Assembly (NCBI RefSeq): GCF_047731265.1
Contig: NZ_CP159835.1
Location: forward strand, 2,542,001-2,606,000
Source: Patiriisocius sp047731265
Lineage (GTDB): Bacteria; Bacteroidota; Bacteroidia; Flavobacteriales; Flavobacteriaceae
Direction of reading: 5' to 3'
Length of the DNA stretch: 64,000 nucleotides
Every line of letters starts with the position of its first letter. Positions within the stretch are counted from its first letter, which is position 1. The notes below the pieces were generated by a model. It was given only the letters and a program-made list of their open reading frames with translations. It was not told where the DNA came from and ran no database searches. This document shows, in pieces, positions 17,424 to 25,567 of this stretch. Made by a program: the position numbers and the translations under genes.

Positions 17424-17457
17424 TAACAAATTGCTATCATTAGTTTGCAATTTGTTA
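17424..17457. promoter_or_regulatory. Inverted-repeat operator between divergent genes
   Basis: Perfect 11-bp arms TAACAAATTGC (17424-17434) and GCAATTTGTTA (17447-17457) with a 12-base spacer, in the 96-bp gap between divergent genes. For the plus-strand gene, a TTG in the left arm and TATATTTG (17456-17463) form a Bacteroidota-type promoter, so a protein bound here would block it. Confidence 0.6.
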
Positions 17458-17482
17458 TATTTGTGATATAAATTATATTATT

Positions 17483-17740
17483 ATGCCAACACAAGGAGAA
17501 AGACAAGATTTTTTATGGAGACCAAATGATGAAAGTTCAACAACAAGAGCTAGATACGATGCTGAAGCGGAACATTGGTATCGCTCTTTTAAAAGTGCCG
17601 AAAGAAAACAGGCTTCCGCTCCAATAGGTGAAACTTTTGGAGTGATAGGATTAGTATTAAGCCTAACTCTAAACCTAATGCTATTAATTGTTCTATTGTT
17701 AAGCGATTTATTAAAATATCTTAGAAAAAGAATTGATTGA
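17483..17740 (+). CDS. Hypothetical protein with one C-terminal membrane helix (85 aa)
   Basis: An 85-residue tail-anchored protein. The first 50 residues are charged and Trp-containing (QGERQDFLWRPNDESSTTRA, HWYRSFKSAE), and residues 52-76 form one membrane helix (VIGLVLSLTLNLMLLIVLLL) with a basic end. A clear promoter lies before it. It converges with the DUF2779 nuclease gene, ending 8 bp from it. No family is recognised. A small tail-anchored protein at the edge of a defence cassette could be an effector or an antitoxin-like factor; this is only a guess. Confidence 0.6.
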   Translation: MPTQGERQDFLWRPNDESSTTRARYDAEAEHWYRSFKSAERKQASAPIGETFGVIGLVLSLTLNLMLLIVLLLSDLLKYLRKRID

Positions 17741-17748
17741 ATGATTGT

Positions 17749-19230
17749 TTATAATGATTTCAATACTTCATAAATCTTAACCATGGCATAAGTATCCAAC
17801 TTGCAATATTCAAGTAAGTGCTCCCTAGTTTGCTTTATATCACCATTAAACTCCCCTAATACCATTTGAGCAAAAAGAGTACTAGCTGTACCTCCTTCAC
17901 TTATTTCTAAATCACCATAGGACAATTCTGGAACAAGAGCTGGTAATACAACTTTGATAGAGTAACTGCCTCTCATTTCTCGTGTGTAATACCATTTTTG
18001 CTGAAAAGGAATCATAAGGTCTTTTAGCCTACTTACAATGTGATTTATTTCATTTTCAAGTTGTGGATATACAGTAATTAAGTCATTTAATTTCCCACGT
18101 TCAAATCCTATATTATAAACTACAATATCACCAGTATCTCCACAGTCTTTAATTAACTGTTTTATAAATGCTTCTCGTGGGTCTATATTGGGATTTGGCT
18201 CAGCCAAATATTCCTTATGCTCTAAATCATCCTTTTCATTCTGAATGTGCAGTGAATACTGAAACACTAATTGCTGGTAAGGTCTGCTATTATCAAAAAT
18301 TGGAACAGCCGTTCCCATTGTTTCAAAGTCTAAAAAATAAAGTGGGTAATTTAAATCCTCTATGAAATTCTTAATTTTTGGTCTATCAATAACTAATTTA
18401 TTGTCTAACTCACTAGTGACTTGTAAAAATTGGTTAGCATTTAATGGATTATTATTTAAGTCTATTTGGTCTAAAGTAACTATACCTTTGTTATATAAAT
18501 CGAACTTTTTACTTGTCCATAGATTTGAAATATTAAATACTGAATATTCTGGAATGTGTTCCCAACAATGTCCCCTAAAATCACAATTATAAGGAGTTGA
18601 GCAGTGGCTTCCTATATCAATAGCTGGAACCTCATCTTGTAATATCACTTGTTTAAACCTTCCAACTTGACTAGGAATTTTGGGCAAGACTTCTCGAACT
18701 CTATCATAAACAGATTCTATTGTAAATAGCTCCTGAATATCAATACCATCATCTTTTACATATTGATTATTAATATGGACTATAGAAATGTCTTTAAGGT
18801 CAATTCCTGAATTAACGATTGTATAAAACTGAATCGCTGCATCATTTATATAAACATCAGAAACACTTGTTGAGCTTTTTACTTCATAAGCTTTCCAACC
18901 CTCTTCATCTTTAACTAATATATCTAAAGCTGCTAATACTCCATTAAATTGAAATGTAGCTTCATAGATAATTGATTCTCCATTTTCAATAAAATCTTTT
19001 GTTTTTAAAACCGATTCTTGCATTTTAAAATGACTTGATGGTGATGCATCAACTCCATTTGGAAATAACTCTTGAGCTAATACACCTACATTCGACCCTT
19101 GATTAAATATAGCTTGAAGTTGAGGTGAAACCTCATCCCTTAGCTTATAAAAGTGTTTATAGAGATACAACGATTTTTCACATTGTAATCCTCTAATAAA
19201 AGTTGATTTTGAGAGTAATGGCTTTTTCAT
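17749..19230 (-). CDS. RecB-like nuclease fused to DUF2779
   Basis: The last gene of the defence cassette, 493 residues. The N-terminal half is a RecB/Cas4-like PD-(D/E)XK nuclease: LDIL (Asp103), YEVKSS (Glu116, Lys118) and four cysteines (Cys17, Cys210, Cys216, Cys222 in HCSTPYNCDFRGHCWEH) placed as in Fe-S nucleases. The C-terminal half is DUF2779, with FLDFETMGT (Asp301, Glu303) and LLEYCKLDTYAM (Asp479), which looks like a DnaQ-type exonuclease site. Fused double nucleases like this degrade DNA in defence islands. It begins 2 bp after the previous gene, so it belongs to the McrBC block. Confidence 0.8.
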   Translation of the reverse strand: MKKPLLSKSTFIRGLQCEKSLYLYKHFYKLRDEVSPQLQAIFNQGSNVGVLAQELFPNGVDASPSSHFKMQESVLKTKDFIENGESIIYEATFQFNGVLAALDILVKDEEGWKAYEVKSSTSVSDVYINDAAIQFYTIVNSGIDLKDISIVHINNQYVKDDGIDIQELFTIESVYDRVREVLPKIPSQVGRFKQVILQDEVPAIDIGSHCSTPYNCDFRGHCWEHIPEYSVFNISNLWTSKKFDLYNKGIVTLDQIDLNNNPLNANQFLQVTSELDNKLVIDRPKIKNFIEDLNYPLYFLDFETMGTAVPIFDNSRPYQQLVFQYSLHIQNEKDDLEHKEYLAEPNPNIDPREAFIKQLIKDCGDTGDIVVYNIGFERGKLNDLITVYPQLENEINHIVSRLKDLMIPFQQKWYYTREMRGSYSIKVVLPALVPELSYGDLEISEGGTASTLFAQMVLGEFNGDIKQTREHLLEYCKLDTYAMVKIYEVLKSL

Positions 19231-19232
19231 AA

Positions 19233-19913
19233 TTAAATATCAAAAACATCTATTTGCCAATCTTTAAATTGATATTGACCTTTTTCTAATTCTTTCCATA
19301 ATTCATAATCAATGTTAAATATATTTTTGGAGTAATCTGTTTCGTTTTCTTTTCCTTTTCTTGAAAGCAATGTTTTTGTTTTTAAAATGAGTATATGAAA
19401 AGAAATTGGCTTTTCTGAAGTTGGAAAACCCTCGAAAGCTTTTTTGAATTTTTCAAATAGTCTTTTTATTGTTCCTTTATCTTCACCGTCAATTAAATGA
19501 ACCCAAGCTCCATTAAAATTCTCTTTTGTGAGCTTTTCAATATCTTTATCAATAGAAGGCTGTTCGGGATTATGAGCTTTAAACTCAATATTCATTACTT
19601 TGTCTTCTTTATGGTAAAAGCTTAAATCTGAAGATGCACTGCGGTTACCTTTTGCATTCTCATCAAACACATAATTATTTTCAGTTGGAGTTTCTACAGA
19701 AAAATATAGTTCAGGGTGTTGAAATTGTCCGTGAAGATTTGTTAATGTAAACCTTAATTCCTGTTCACTAATTCTTTTTTCTCCACTTCTGTATTCTGGG
19801 ATTCTTAAAAGAGTTTTTCTGTCATCTGGCTTATTAAAATATATTTTTAATAATTCTTTCGATGATTCTTGTACTAGTTTAAGTAAATAGTCATTTAGTG
19901 TATTAGTATCCAT
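19233..19913 (-). CDS. Putative PD-(D/E)XK nuclease (226 aa)
   Basis: A soluble protein of 226 residues whose first half carries a plausible restriction-endonuclease core: Glu in RISEQELRF (about residue 52), then SSDLSFY (Asp96) and MNIEFKAHN (Glu110, Lys112), which is the D-x(n)-ExK pattern. Downstream is a helical part with IKRLFEKFKKAFEGF. I recognise no named family. It sits between McrC and the DUF2779 nuclease with gaps of 11 and 2 bp, so it is co-translated with them and is probably another nuclease arm of the system. Confidence 0.6.
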   Translation of the reverse strand: MDTNTLNDYLLKLVQESSKELLKIYFNKPDDRKTLLRIPEYRSGEKRISEQELRFTLTNLHGQFQHPELYFSVETPTENNYVFDENAKGNRSASSDLSFYHKEDKVMNIEFKAHNPEQPSIDKDIEKLTKENFNGAWVHLIDGEDKGTIKRLFEKFKKAFEGFPTSEKPISFHILILKTKTLLSRKGKENETDYSKNIFNIDYELWKELEKGQYQFKDWQIDVFDI

Positions 19914-19924
19914 AGCTTCCCTTG

Positions 19925-21214
19925 TTATATTATTTTTTCAAATATTTCTGTGCCAATATTTAAGTTCAAATAATCATTCTCATCGAGTACATTAATAAAC
20001 CCAACCTTACATTGATTTGTTCTATCATACTCAATTTTATGCTCTATTTCATGTGGCTTTTCTTCTCTTCCTTTCCAGTAATTTCCAAATCCTTCATTAA
20101 TTACTTTTGAATTTGGATATAATAGCATGCTTCTCTTGGCATCCCAATATAAATTATAGGCATACATCTGCTTTAAATCATTGTCACTTGGTTTAGGATT
20201 GGTCGCATCTAAAACTTTCCATTTTGTATCAATTATAAATGTTTCAGCATTATCCTTATTCTTATTTCGGATAAGTACTAAATCTGGTCTAATAGTTCTT
20301 CCCTCCCAGAATACTTGTTTATTTTGGAAACTCACAGTAATATTATCATTTTTAGTTCGTAACAACATTCTGTAGACATACTCTTCCCAAAGTTTATTCA
20401 TATCAAACAATAGAGTTAACATGTTCTCTTGACCTGACCTAATATCTGGCGAATAGTTTAAGATAATCATCTTTGCAATTTGTAGTGCTCGACTATATGC
20501 AACGGTCTTTCTATTCTCTTTAACCTTTTCAAAGTGGTGTTTTTGAATTGGAATTTCTTTTATCTCTGGAAAGTTTGCTTTTAATCTGGCTATCCTATCC
20601 TTTAGTTGCGAATTATAGGTTAAAGCGCCAAGAATTGATAGACCTCTTAAAATGATTTGATTAACTAAATTCTCAAAATCATATACCTGATGCACCGTGT
20701 AGAATCGCTCTTGGTGAATTAGATTTTGTTGTATGTTTTTATTAAAATCTAATCTCCCTTTTAAAGCAAGAACATTTGAAGAATCCCTTCTATATTGCTT
20801 AACTAAACCAGCTCTTAACAAACTTTGTACCTCATCTAGATACATTTCAAAATAAAGGTCTAGAAGAGAATTGTGCTTTCTTTTAAGATTAGCCTCAGAT
20901 ACCGAATTAACGTTTATATGCTTACATATTTTGAGCATGTTGAGCAAAGCACCATGCCATGCTGTAAAGTCAGAATCCTCCACAACATTCTTGTCAGTTT
21001 TTGGCAGGATTTCTATAGTTAATCCACCAATCTGTATAACACCTACATAATTTTTAAACTTAACACCATCCCGAATTCCTGTAAAATATACATTGTTGTT
21101 TTTGTCGTTAAATTCATATAGTTTATCAAGTTCTCTTGGCTCCAAAGACCTTCCTCTCCAATCCATGTGAAGGGTTAACTTTTCAAACTCAAAAACTTGA
21201 ATAACTCTAGACAT
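19925..21214 (-). CDS. mcrC: McrC family nuclease subunit
   Basis: The nuclease partner of McrB-type GTPases. The N-terminal part carries the McrC signature (FKNYVGVIQIGGLTIEILPK, then the helical LLDLYFEMYLDEVQSLLRAG and LKGRLDF). The C-terminal PD-(D/E)XK domain shows RTIRPDLVLI (Asp311) and FIIDTKWKVLD (Asp329, Lys331). At 429 residues it is typical of long McrC proteins. It starts 3 bp after the McrB stop. In the known family, McrBC cuts DNA carrying modified cytosine; the target here may differ because the reader domains of McrB differ. Confidence 0.88.
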   Translation of the reverse strand: MSRVIQVFEFEKLTLHMDWRGRSLEPRELDKLYEFNDKNNNVYFTGIRDGVKFKNYVGVIQIGGLTIEILPKTDKNVVEDSDFTAWHGALLNMLKICKHINVNSVSEANLKRKHNSLLDLYFEMYLDEVQSLLRAGLVKQYRRDSSNVLALKGRLDFNKNIQQNLIHQERFYTVHQVYDFENLVNQIILRGLSILGALTYNSQLKDRIARLKANFPEIKEIPIQKHHFEKVKENRKTVAYSRALQIAKMIILNYSPDIRSGQENMLTLLFDMNKLWEEYVYRMLLRTKNDNITVSFQNKQVFWEGRTIRPDLVLIRNKNKDNAETFIIDTKWKVLDATNPKPSDNDLKQMYAYNLYWDAKRSMLLYPNSKVINEGFGNYWKGREEKPHEIEHKIEYDRTNQCKVGFINVLDENDYLNLNIGTEIFEKII

Positions 21215-21217
21215 ATT

Positions 21218-24199
21218 TTATTCTTCGTATATAGCTTTAAAATCCCAATCGTCTTGATTTGTTACTTCGTAAACAGAACGCTCCAACAAGTCATTAGCTA
21301 TTGAAGGGTCATAATCATTTTCTTTAGCAAATTTCACATTAGATTTAGTTCCCTTTGTAATAAAACTTTTACCTAGCACTAAACTTATTTTTCCAAAATC
21401 ACCGAAGAAGTATTCTTCTAATAGTGGTATTACTTTATCTTTAAAAACATCCTTAAGTCCATTTTCAGAATCAACATTCAAGAAATAGGAATGACCAATT
21501 TTATGGTCCTTGTCTATTAGTTTTTCTATTCTATCATTTATTGTTTTAAGGATTTCAACAACATTGATGTCATCAATCATTCCTTGAGCGTTTTTTAATT
21601 TTCCTTCTGTTAAAATTAAATCAGGATTTGGCGGCATTTCTCTAAACGAAAAACGTCTTCTGAGAGCGGTATCTAAAGCTTCTATACTTCTGTCTGCAGT
21701 ATTCATAGTTCCGAGGATATAAACGTTGTGAGGCACCTTAAACTCTTTTTTTGAGTATGGAAGTGTCACACTTAACTCTTCATCCTTGTCTGCACGCTTA
21801 TCTTTTTCTATTAGTGTAATTAATTCACCAAAAATAGAAGAGACATTTCCTCTATTAATCTCATCAACAATTAATACAAAGTTCTTTGGGTTTTTAGGCA
21901 GTTTAAGCGTGTCGATTTTCTTTTCTTTAACAAAGAAATCCTGTTTTATTTCTTTTTTCTCAAGTTTATAAATTGTTTGTTGAGATAAATTTTTATTATA
22001 AATTTCTTTTGCTGGGATTCTCTTATCTGTAAATATCCATTCAACTTCTCTAAAATGATTCCAATAGGGGTTGTTTTCAAAAGGAGATTCATCTAAATAT
22101 TTATAATTGCCAGTAACTTTCCCTATCGCTCTTACATATAAATTGCCATCAGATATAACCACATAATTTCCAATTTTCATGTAATTACTAAAAATATTCA
22201 TCGCTTGAATTGGGAAAGACTCTAAACTTTTTTCAAGACCAAAAGACCTAATTTCTTTTTCGTTTTTACCAGTAAAATCATGTCCATCTCCAAATCCAAT
22301 AGTTATGCATGAGTTTTCAATGCAGTAGTCGTAGATATCACTTGCGCTTTCTTTTTGTGTGTTTCCAAGTGACATTTTATAAAAATGTGCTTTATCATAC
22401 TCATCTTGAGATATAGAAATTAAAGAGTCTGAATCTATAGAAACAGCTTCTAAACTATCATTTGCAAGTCTGCACACTTTTTTAAATATGCCTTCTTGAA
22501 TATCATATTTTAAGTATGTATCACCTTCTCTAGGTTCGATGGGTTTAATGCCCTCAATAAAATCTTCATAGCTAAAGGATTGATGAAATGTGGTGAATCC
22601 AATTTGCCCAATATCTTCATTTTCATTATTTAAGAGTAATAGCCGAAATCGTTCTTTTAAGTTATATCTATTATCTTTATTAAGCTTATAAAATTCTGGG
22701 TCAACAATTTTTATAGCTTCATTAATTGTGTGATATGTTTTTCCTGTACCTGGTGGTCCGAAAAATATTTGGTTTAAATCTATTTCTTTATCCATATCTA
22801 ATGTTGTTAAAATATCACTTCCTTCTGTCTTATTTTCTTTTTCTTTAATTTTTAAAAACTCTATATATGCTCCTACAGCAGCAGAATAGAAGCGTCCCTC
22901 TCCATAAGAAGTAGCTTTAGCAAAATGATATTTACCATTTTTTTCTGTTTGATGAAGTTTTAAATCATCATAAAGCTCTCCTAGGGATTTTACATCATTC
23001 TCGGTATAAATTTTAATTTTAAAATAACTGATTAAGATGTCAATAGCTCTTATGTAAGCGGATGCTTTTCCGCTTTCAACACCATTTTTGATTAACCATT
23101 TATGGAATTTATCTTTCATCGAATCCTGTTCCATAATCCATTTCTTTATATTATTAAGAGTATCACTTATTTCAGGGTTTAGTTCAATAGATTCATCTAA
23201 AATACTTAATGCAGTTTCAGGTTTTTTGAGATAACTAAAACCTACTTGACCAACTCGATTAAGCTCTTCTAGATACCCTTTGTCTTTGATGTCATCTATT
23301 TTGTTTGGAAGTACAACACTAAAATTTTTATCTGCGATGAGGTTATAAGATTCCTTATCATTAATGTTTGCCACATCCTTTAAAACTTGGGTCTTACCGT
23401 AAAAACCAACAATTTTTCCTTGAGAATAAAATATGATAAAGTTATTATTTCCAGATACTTTCGGGGCATTAGTAAACTTTACAAAGCCATATAGCTTGTT
23501 TCCTTCATTTCTTGGATTTTCATAATCAAAATTCCAGCTTTCGTGAGGAATATTATCTCCACCAACCCAAGCATGACCACTCATATCCTCACTTACTTCT
23601 TTCCAGTCTTTGCTGTTCCATGTGATGTTGGCTATTATAATTTTAAGAGATGAAGCAGACTTAACTTTACTTTTTTTGCTTAAAGTGTTCTTTAGGACCC
23701 TTTCAAATTTTGCAACTGGAATTTCCAATTCATCCCTAAGATTCATTTCCTTGATAATACTTTCTATTTGTGGTTTTTGGTTCGTTAAAAACTCTTCTAA
23801 ACATTCTAATGGCTCATTTGATGTATAATTTTTATAGAAATGTGTTTCTTTAACTTTTTTAAATCCACCAATTGTTCTTACAATATTATTATAGCAAGCT
23901 ATTACTTGGTCATCTTTTTCTTTTTTAAAGATGATTTCTAGCCTACATTTCGTTTCGCCTTCATCATTAATTTGAAAAATAAAAGAAATGCTTCTTGTTG
24001 AGAGATTACCAGCCGTTCTATTTGAAAATCCAACAGCAATATATTCCTCAGTGCCTTGAAACCAATAACCATCATCTAAACGGTTATTTCTGTTTTGCTG
24101 CCGTAACCAAAACTTAAGTTTAGGCTTAGTTAATCGTTTTTGAATTAAATAATCCAAAATTTCGTTGCTCCAATCTATAGTGTTTTTTAATTCATTCAT
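21218..24199 (-). CDS. mcrB: McrB-type AAA+ GTPase with reader-like domains
   Basis: The motor subunit (993 residues). Domain order: N-terminal domain (1-150) with a beta-rich GYWFQGTEEYIAVGFSNRT region; a second domain (about 185-300) with AWVGGDNIPHESWNFDYEN; a helical linker with SYGEGRFYSAAVGAYIEFL; then the AAA+ domain with Walker A FGPPGTGKT (481-488), Walker B FVLIVDEINRG (774-784), the McrB hallmark GTMNTADRS (830-838) and LRRRF. Between Walker A and Walker B lies an unusual insert (about 600-745: FYKMSLGNTQ, CITIGFGDGHDFTG, YVVISDGNLYVRAIGKV) that looks like an EVE/PUA-type base reader. The gene is 39 bp after the LRR gene. Confidence 0.85.
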   Translation of the reverse strand: MNELKNTIDWSNEILDYLIQKRLTKPKLKFWLRQQNRNNRLDDGYWFQGTEEYIAVGFSNRTAGNLSTRSISFIFQINDEGETKCRLEIIFKKEKDDQVIACYNNIVRTIGGFKKVKETHFYKNYTSNEPLECLEEFLTNQKPQIESIIKEMNLRDELEIPVAKFERVLKNTLSKKSKVKSASSLKIIIANITWNSKDWKEVSEDMSGHAWVGGDNIPHESWNFDYENPRNEGNKLYGFVKFTNAPKVSGNNNFIIFYSQGKIVGFYGKTQVLKDVANINDKESYNLIADKNFSVVLPNKIDDIKDKGYLEELNRVGQVGFSYLKKPETALSILDESIELNPEISDTLNNIKKWIMEQDSMKDKFHKWLIKNGVESGKASAYIRAIDILISYFKIKIYTENDVKSLGELYDDLKLHQTEKNGKYHFAKATSYGEGRFYSAAVGAYIEFLKIKEKENKTEGSDILTTLDMDKEIDLNQIFFGPPGTGKTYHTINEAIKIVDPEFYKLNKDNRYNLKERFRLLLLNNENEDIGQIGFTTFHQSFSYEDFIEGIKPIEPREGDTYLKYDIQEGIFKKVCRLANDSLEAVSIDSDSLISISQDEYDKAHFYKMSLGNTQKESASDIYDYCIENSCITIGFGDGHDFTGKNEKEIRSFGLEKSLESFPIQAMNIFSNYMKIGNYVVISDGNLYVRAIGKVTGNYKYLDESPFENNPYWNHFREVEWIFTDKRIPAKEIYNKNLSQQTIYKLEKKEIKQDFFVKEKKIDTLKLPKNPKNFVLIVDEINRGNVSSIFGELITLIEKDKRADKDEELSVTLPYSKKEFKVPHNVYILGTMNTADRSIEALDTALRRRFSFREMPPNPDLILTEGKLKNAQGMIDDINVVEILKTINDRIEKLIDKDHKIGHSYFLNVDSENGLKDVFKDKVIPLLEEYFFGDFGKISLVLGKSFITKGTKSNVKFAKENDYDPSIANDLLERSVYEVTNQDDWDFKAIYEE

Positions 24200-24238
24200 T
24201 TAATTATCAAAATTAAAATGTATTGCAATTATATTAAA

Positions 24239-25282
24239 TCAAAAATATCTTAGTGACGGGTTAAGTAATTTGTTTTTTAATAATATCAAATCAATTTCCT
24301 CTTTAGGAATATTATTGTTGTGACAACTTAGAGATTTTAAGTTTTTTAAGTCAAATAAAGTTTCAATATTTATAATTTTATTATAGGAGCAATATAATGA
24401 TTGAAGATTCTTTGATTTTCTAAGTGGTTCTAAATCTCTTATTTCATTCTCTCCTATATGCAAAAACTTTAAATTATTCAAATACGATAACGCCCCAATA
24501 TCTTCAATAAAATTATTATTTAAGTATACAGCTTCTAAACTTGTAATACCTTTTATATCATCAATATTTGAAATACGATTTCCATAAAAGTCTATTGATT
24601 TAAGATACTTTCTTTTGGAAATTGATGATAGGTCAGAAATACGATTATAACTAAATGAAATACTCTCTAATTTAAAAAGCCCTCTTAATGCATTAATGTT
24701 ATCTATTTTATTTCCTCCTAAATTTAATTTTTTGAGATTTTTCAACTTTTTTATAGGCGTTAAATCTGAAATATAACAGTCGGTAATCCATAAAAATTCT
24801 AAAGAAAATAAATTTGATAAAGGACTTAAATCAGAAAGTGGATTAGAGCTGCCATATATACGTTTTAAGGAATTTAATTTTTTAAGTGGTTTAATATTAT
24901 AAATATTACATCTTTCAAATGCAATTTCTTCCAAATCTTTAAAATTGACTATTTTTTTTAAATCACTGATTTTAGTATTTGATATGGCTAACCGTTTTAG
25001 TTTAAAATGAGCAATTGGTTTTAAATCTTTAATAGGGAAACCATTGCAACAAAGAATGTCCATTTCTACAATTTCATTAATTATATCTTTATTAATTTTA
25101 AAATTTACCTTATCAAAATTTTCTTGAAAGTCCATTTTATAGGTGTCCGTAAGATATGTAAATGCTATTGCCCGACCTCTTTTTTTTTCAAGTCTATTTT
25201 TTTTAATTGCATAATTCATCATTAAAATATGTTGCCACATTTCGGATAAATTACTCCACCATATTAGATTGGATTCTTGCAT
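24239..25282 (-). CDS. Cytoplasmic leucine-rich repeat protein
   Basis: A 347-residue protein without signal peptide. From about residue 80 it is built of roughly ten 22-residue leucine-rich repeats of the SDS22/internalin type (patterns such as LKKLNLGGNKIDNINAL and LKFLHIGENEIRDLEPL). The N-terminal 75 residues are helical and Trp/Met-rich (SNLIWWSNLSEMWQHILMM) and are not repeats. LRRs bind proteins, so within a restriction cassette this could sense a phage protein or hold subunits together. Its ATG overlaps the stop of the 52-aa gene (TAATG). A random LRR cargo gene is the alternative. Confidence 0.8.
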   Translation of the reverse strand: MQESNLIWWSNLSEMWQHILMMNYAIKKNRLEKKRGRAIAFTYLTDTYKMDFQENFDKVNFKINKDIINEIVEMDILCCNGFPIKDLKPIAHFKLKRLAISNTKISDLKKIVNFKDLEEIAFERCNIYNIKPLKKLNSLKRIYGSSNPLSDLSPLSNLFSLEFLWITDCYISDLTPIKKLKNLKKLNLGGNKIDNINALRGLFKLESISFSYNRISDLSSISKRKYLKSIDFYGNRISNIDDIKGITSLEAVYLNNNFIEDIGALSYLNNLKFLHIGENEIRDLEPLRKSKNLQSLYCSYNKIINIETLFDLKNLKSLSCHNNNIPKEEIDLILLKNKLLNPSLRYF

Positions 25283-25440
25283 TATTTAAAAACAGTATTT
25301 TTTTTTAAAACTTCCAGCCAATAACAAAAAGTTATTTTCTCTAAATAGGCAGATTGCTTAAACCCTTCTGGAAAACCTTTTTCCTTAAAATCATTAATTG
25401 CAAGATTAATATGTTCTAAATTAACTTTGTCAAACTTCAT
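25282..25440 (-). CDS. Small protein coupled to the LRR gene (52 aa)
   Basis: A 52-residue frame starting MKFDKVNLEHINLAINDF and containing KEKGFPEGFKQSAYLEKIT. Its TAA stop overlaps the ATG of the LRR gene, so the two are translationally coupled. It is helical and without signal peptide. The opening faintly recalls the first helix of the N-terminal domains of some McrA/HNH-type proteins (KEHILKAI...GIP), but it is too short to assign. It could be a remnant of a longer protein or a genuine small subunit. Confidence 0.55.
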   Translation of the reverse strand: MKFDKVNLEHINLAINDFKEKGFPEGFKQSAYLEKITFCYWLEVLKKNTVFK

Positions 25441-25567
25441 GTAATGTAATTTTTTTTTGCGAAGGGGATTATTCTTGCATTTGTTAATGACATTTTTAAA
25501 AAGTTATTTAAATTAAAATAGATTAGAATTCTCGTATTACCCATAATACTATCTTTATTATAGCTTG

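Noticed and set aside
24239..25282. Internalin-like secreted virulence protein
   Set aside because: The repeats look internalin-like, but there is no signal peptide or anchor, and the gene is embedded in a cytoplasmic defence operon.
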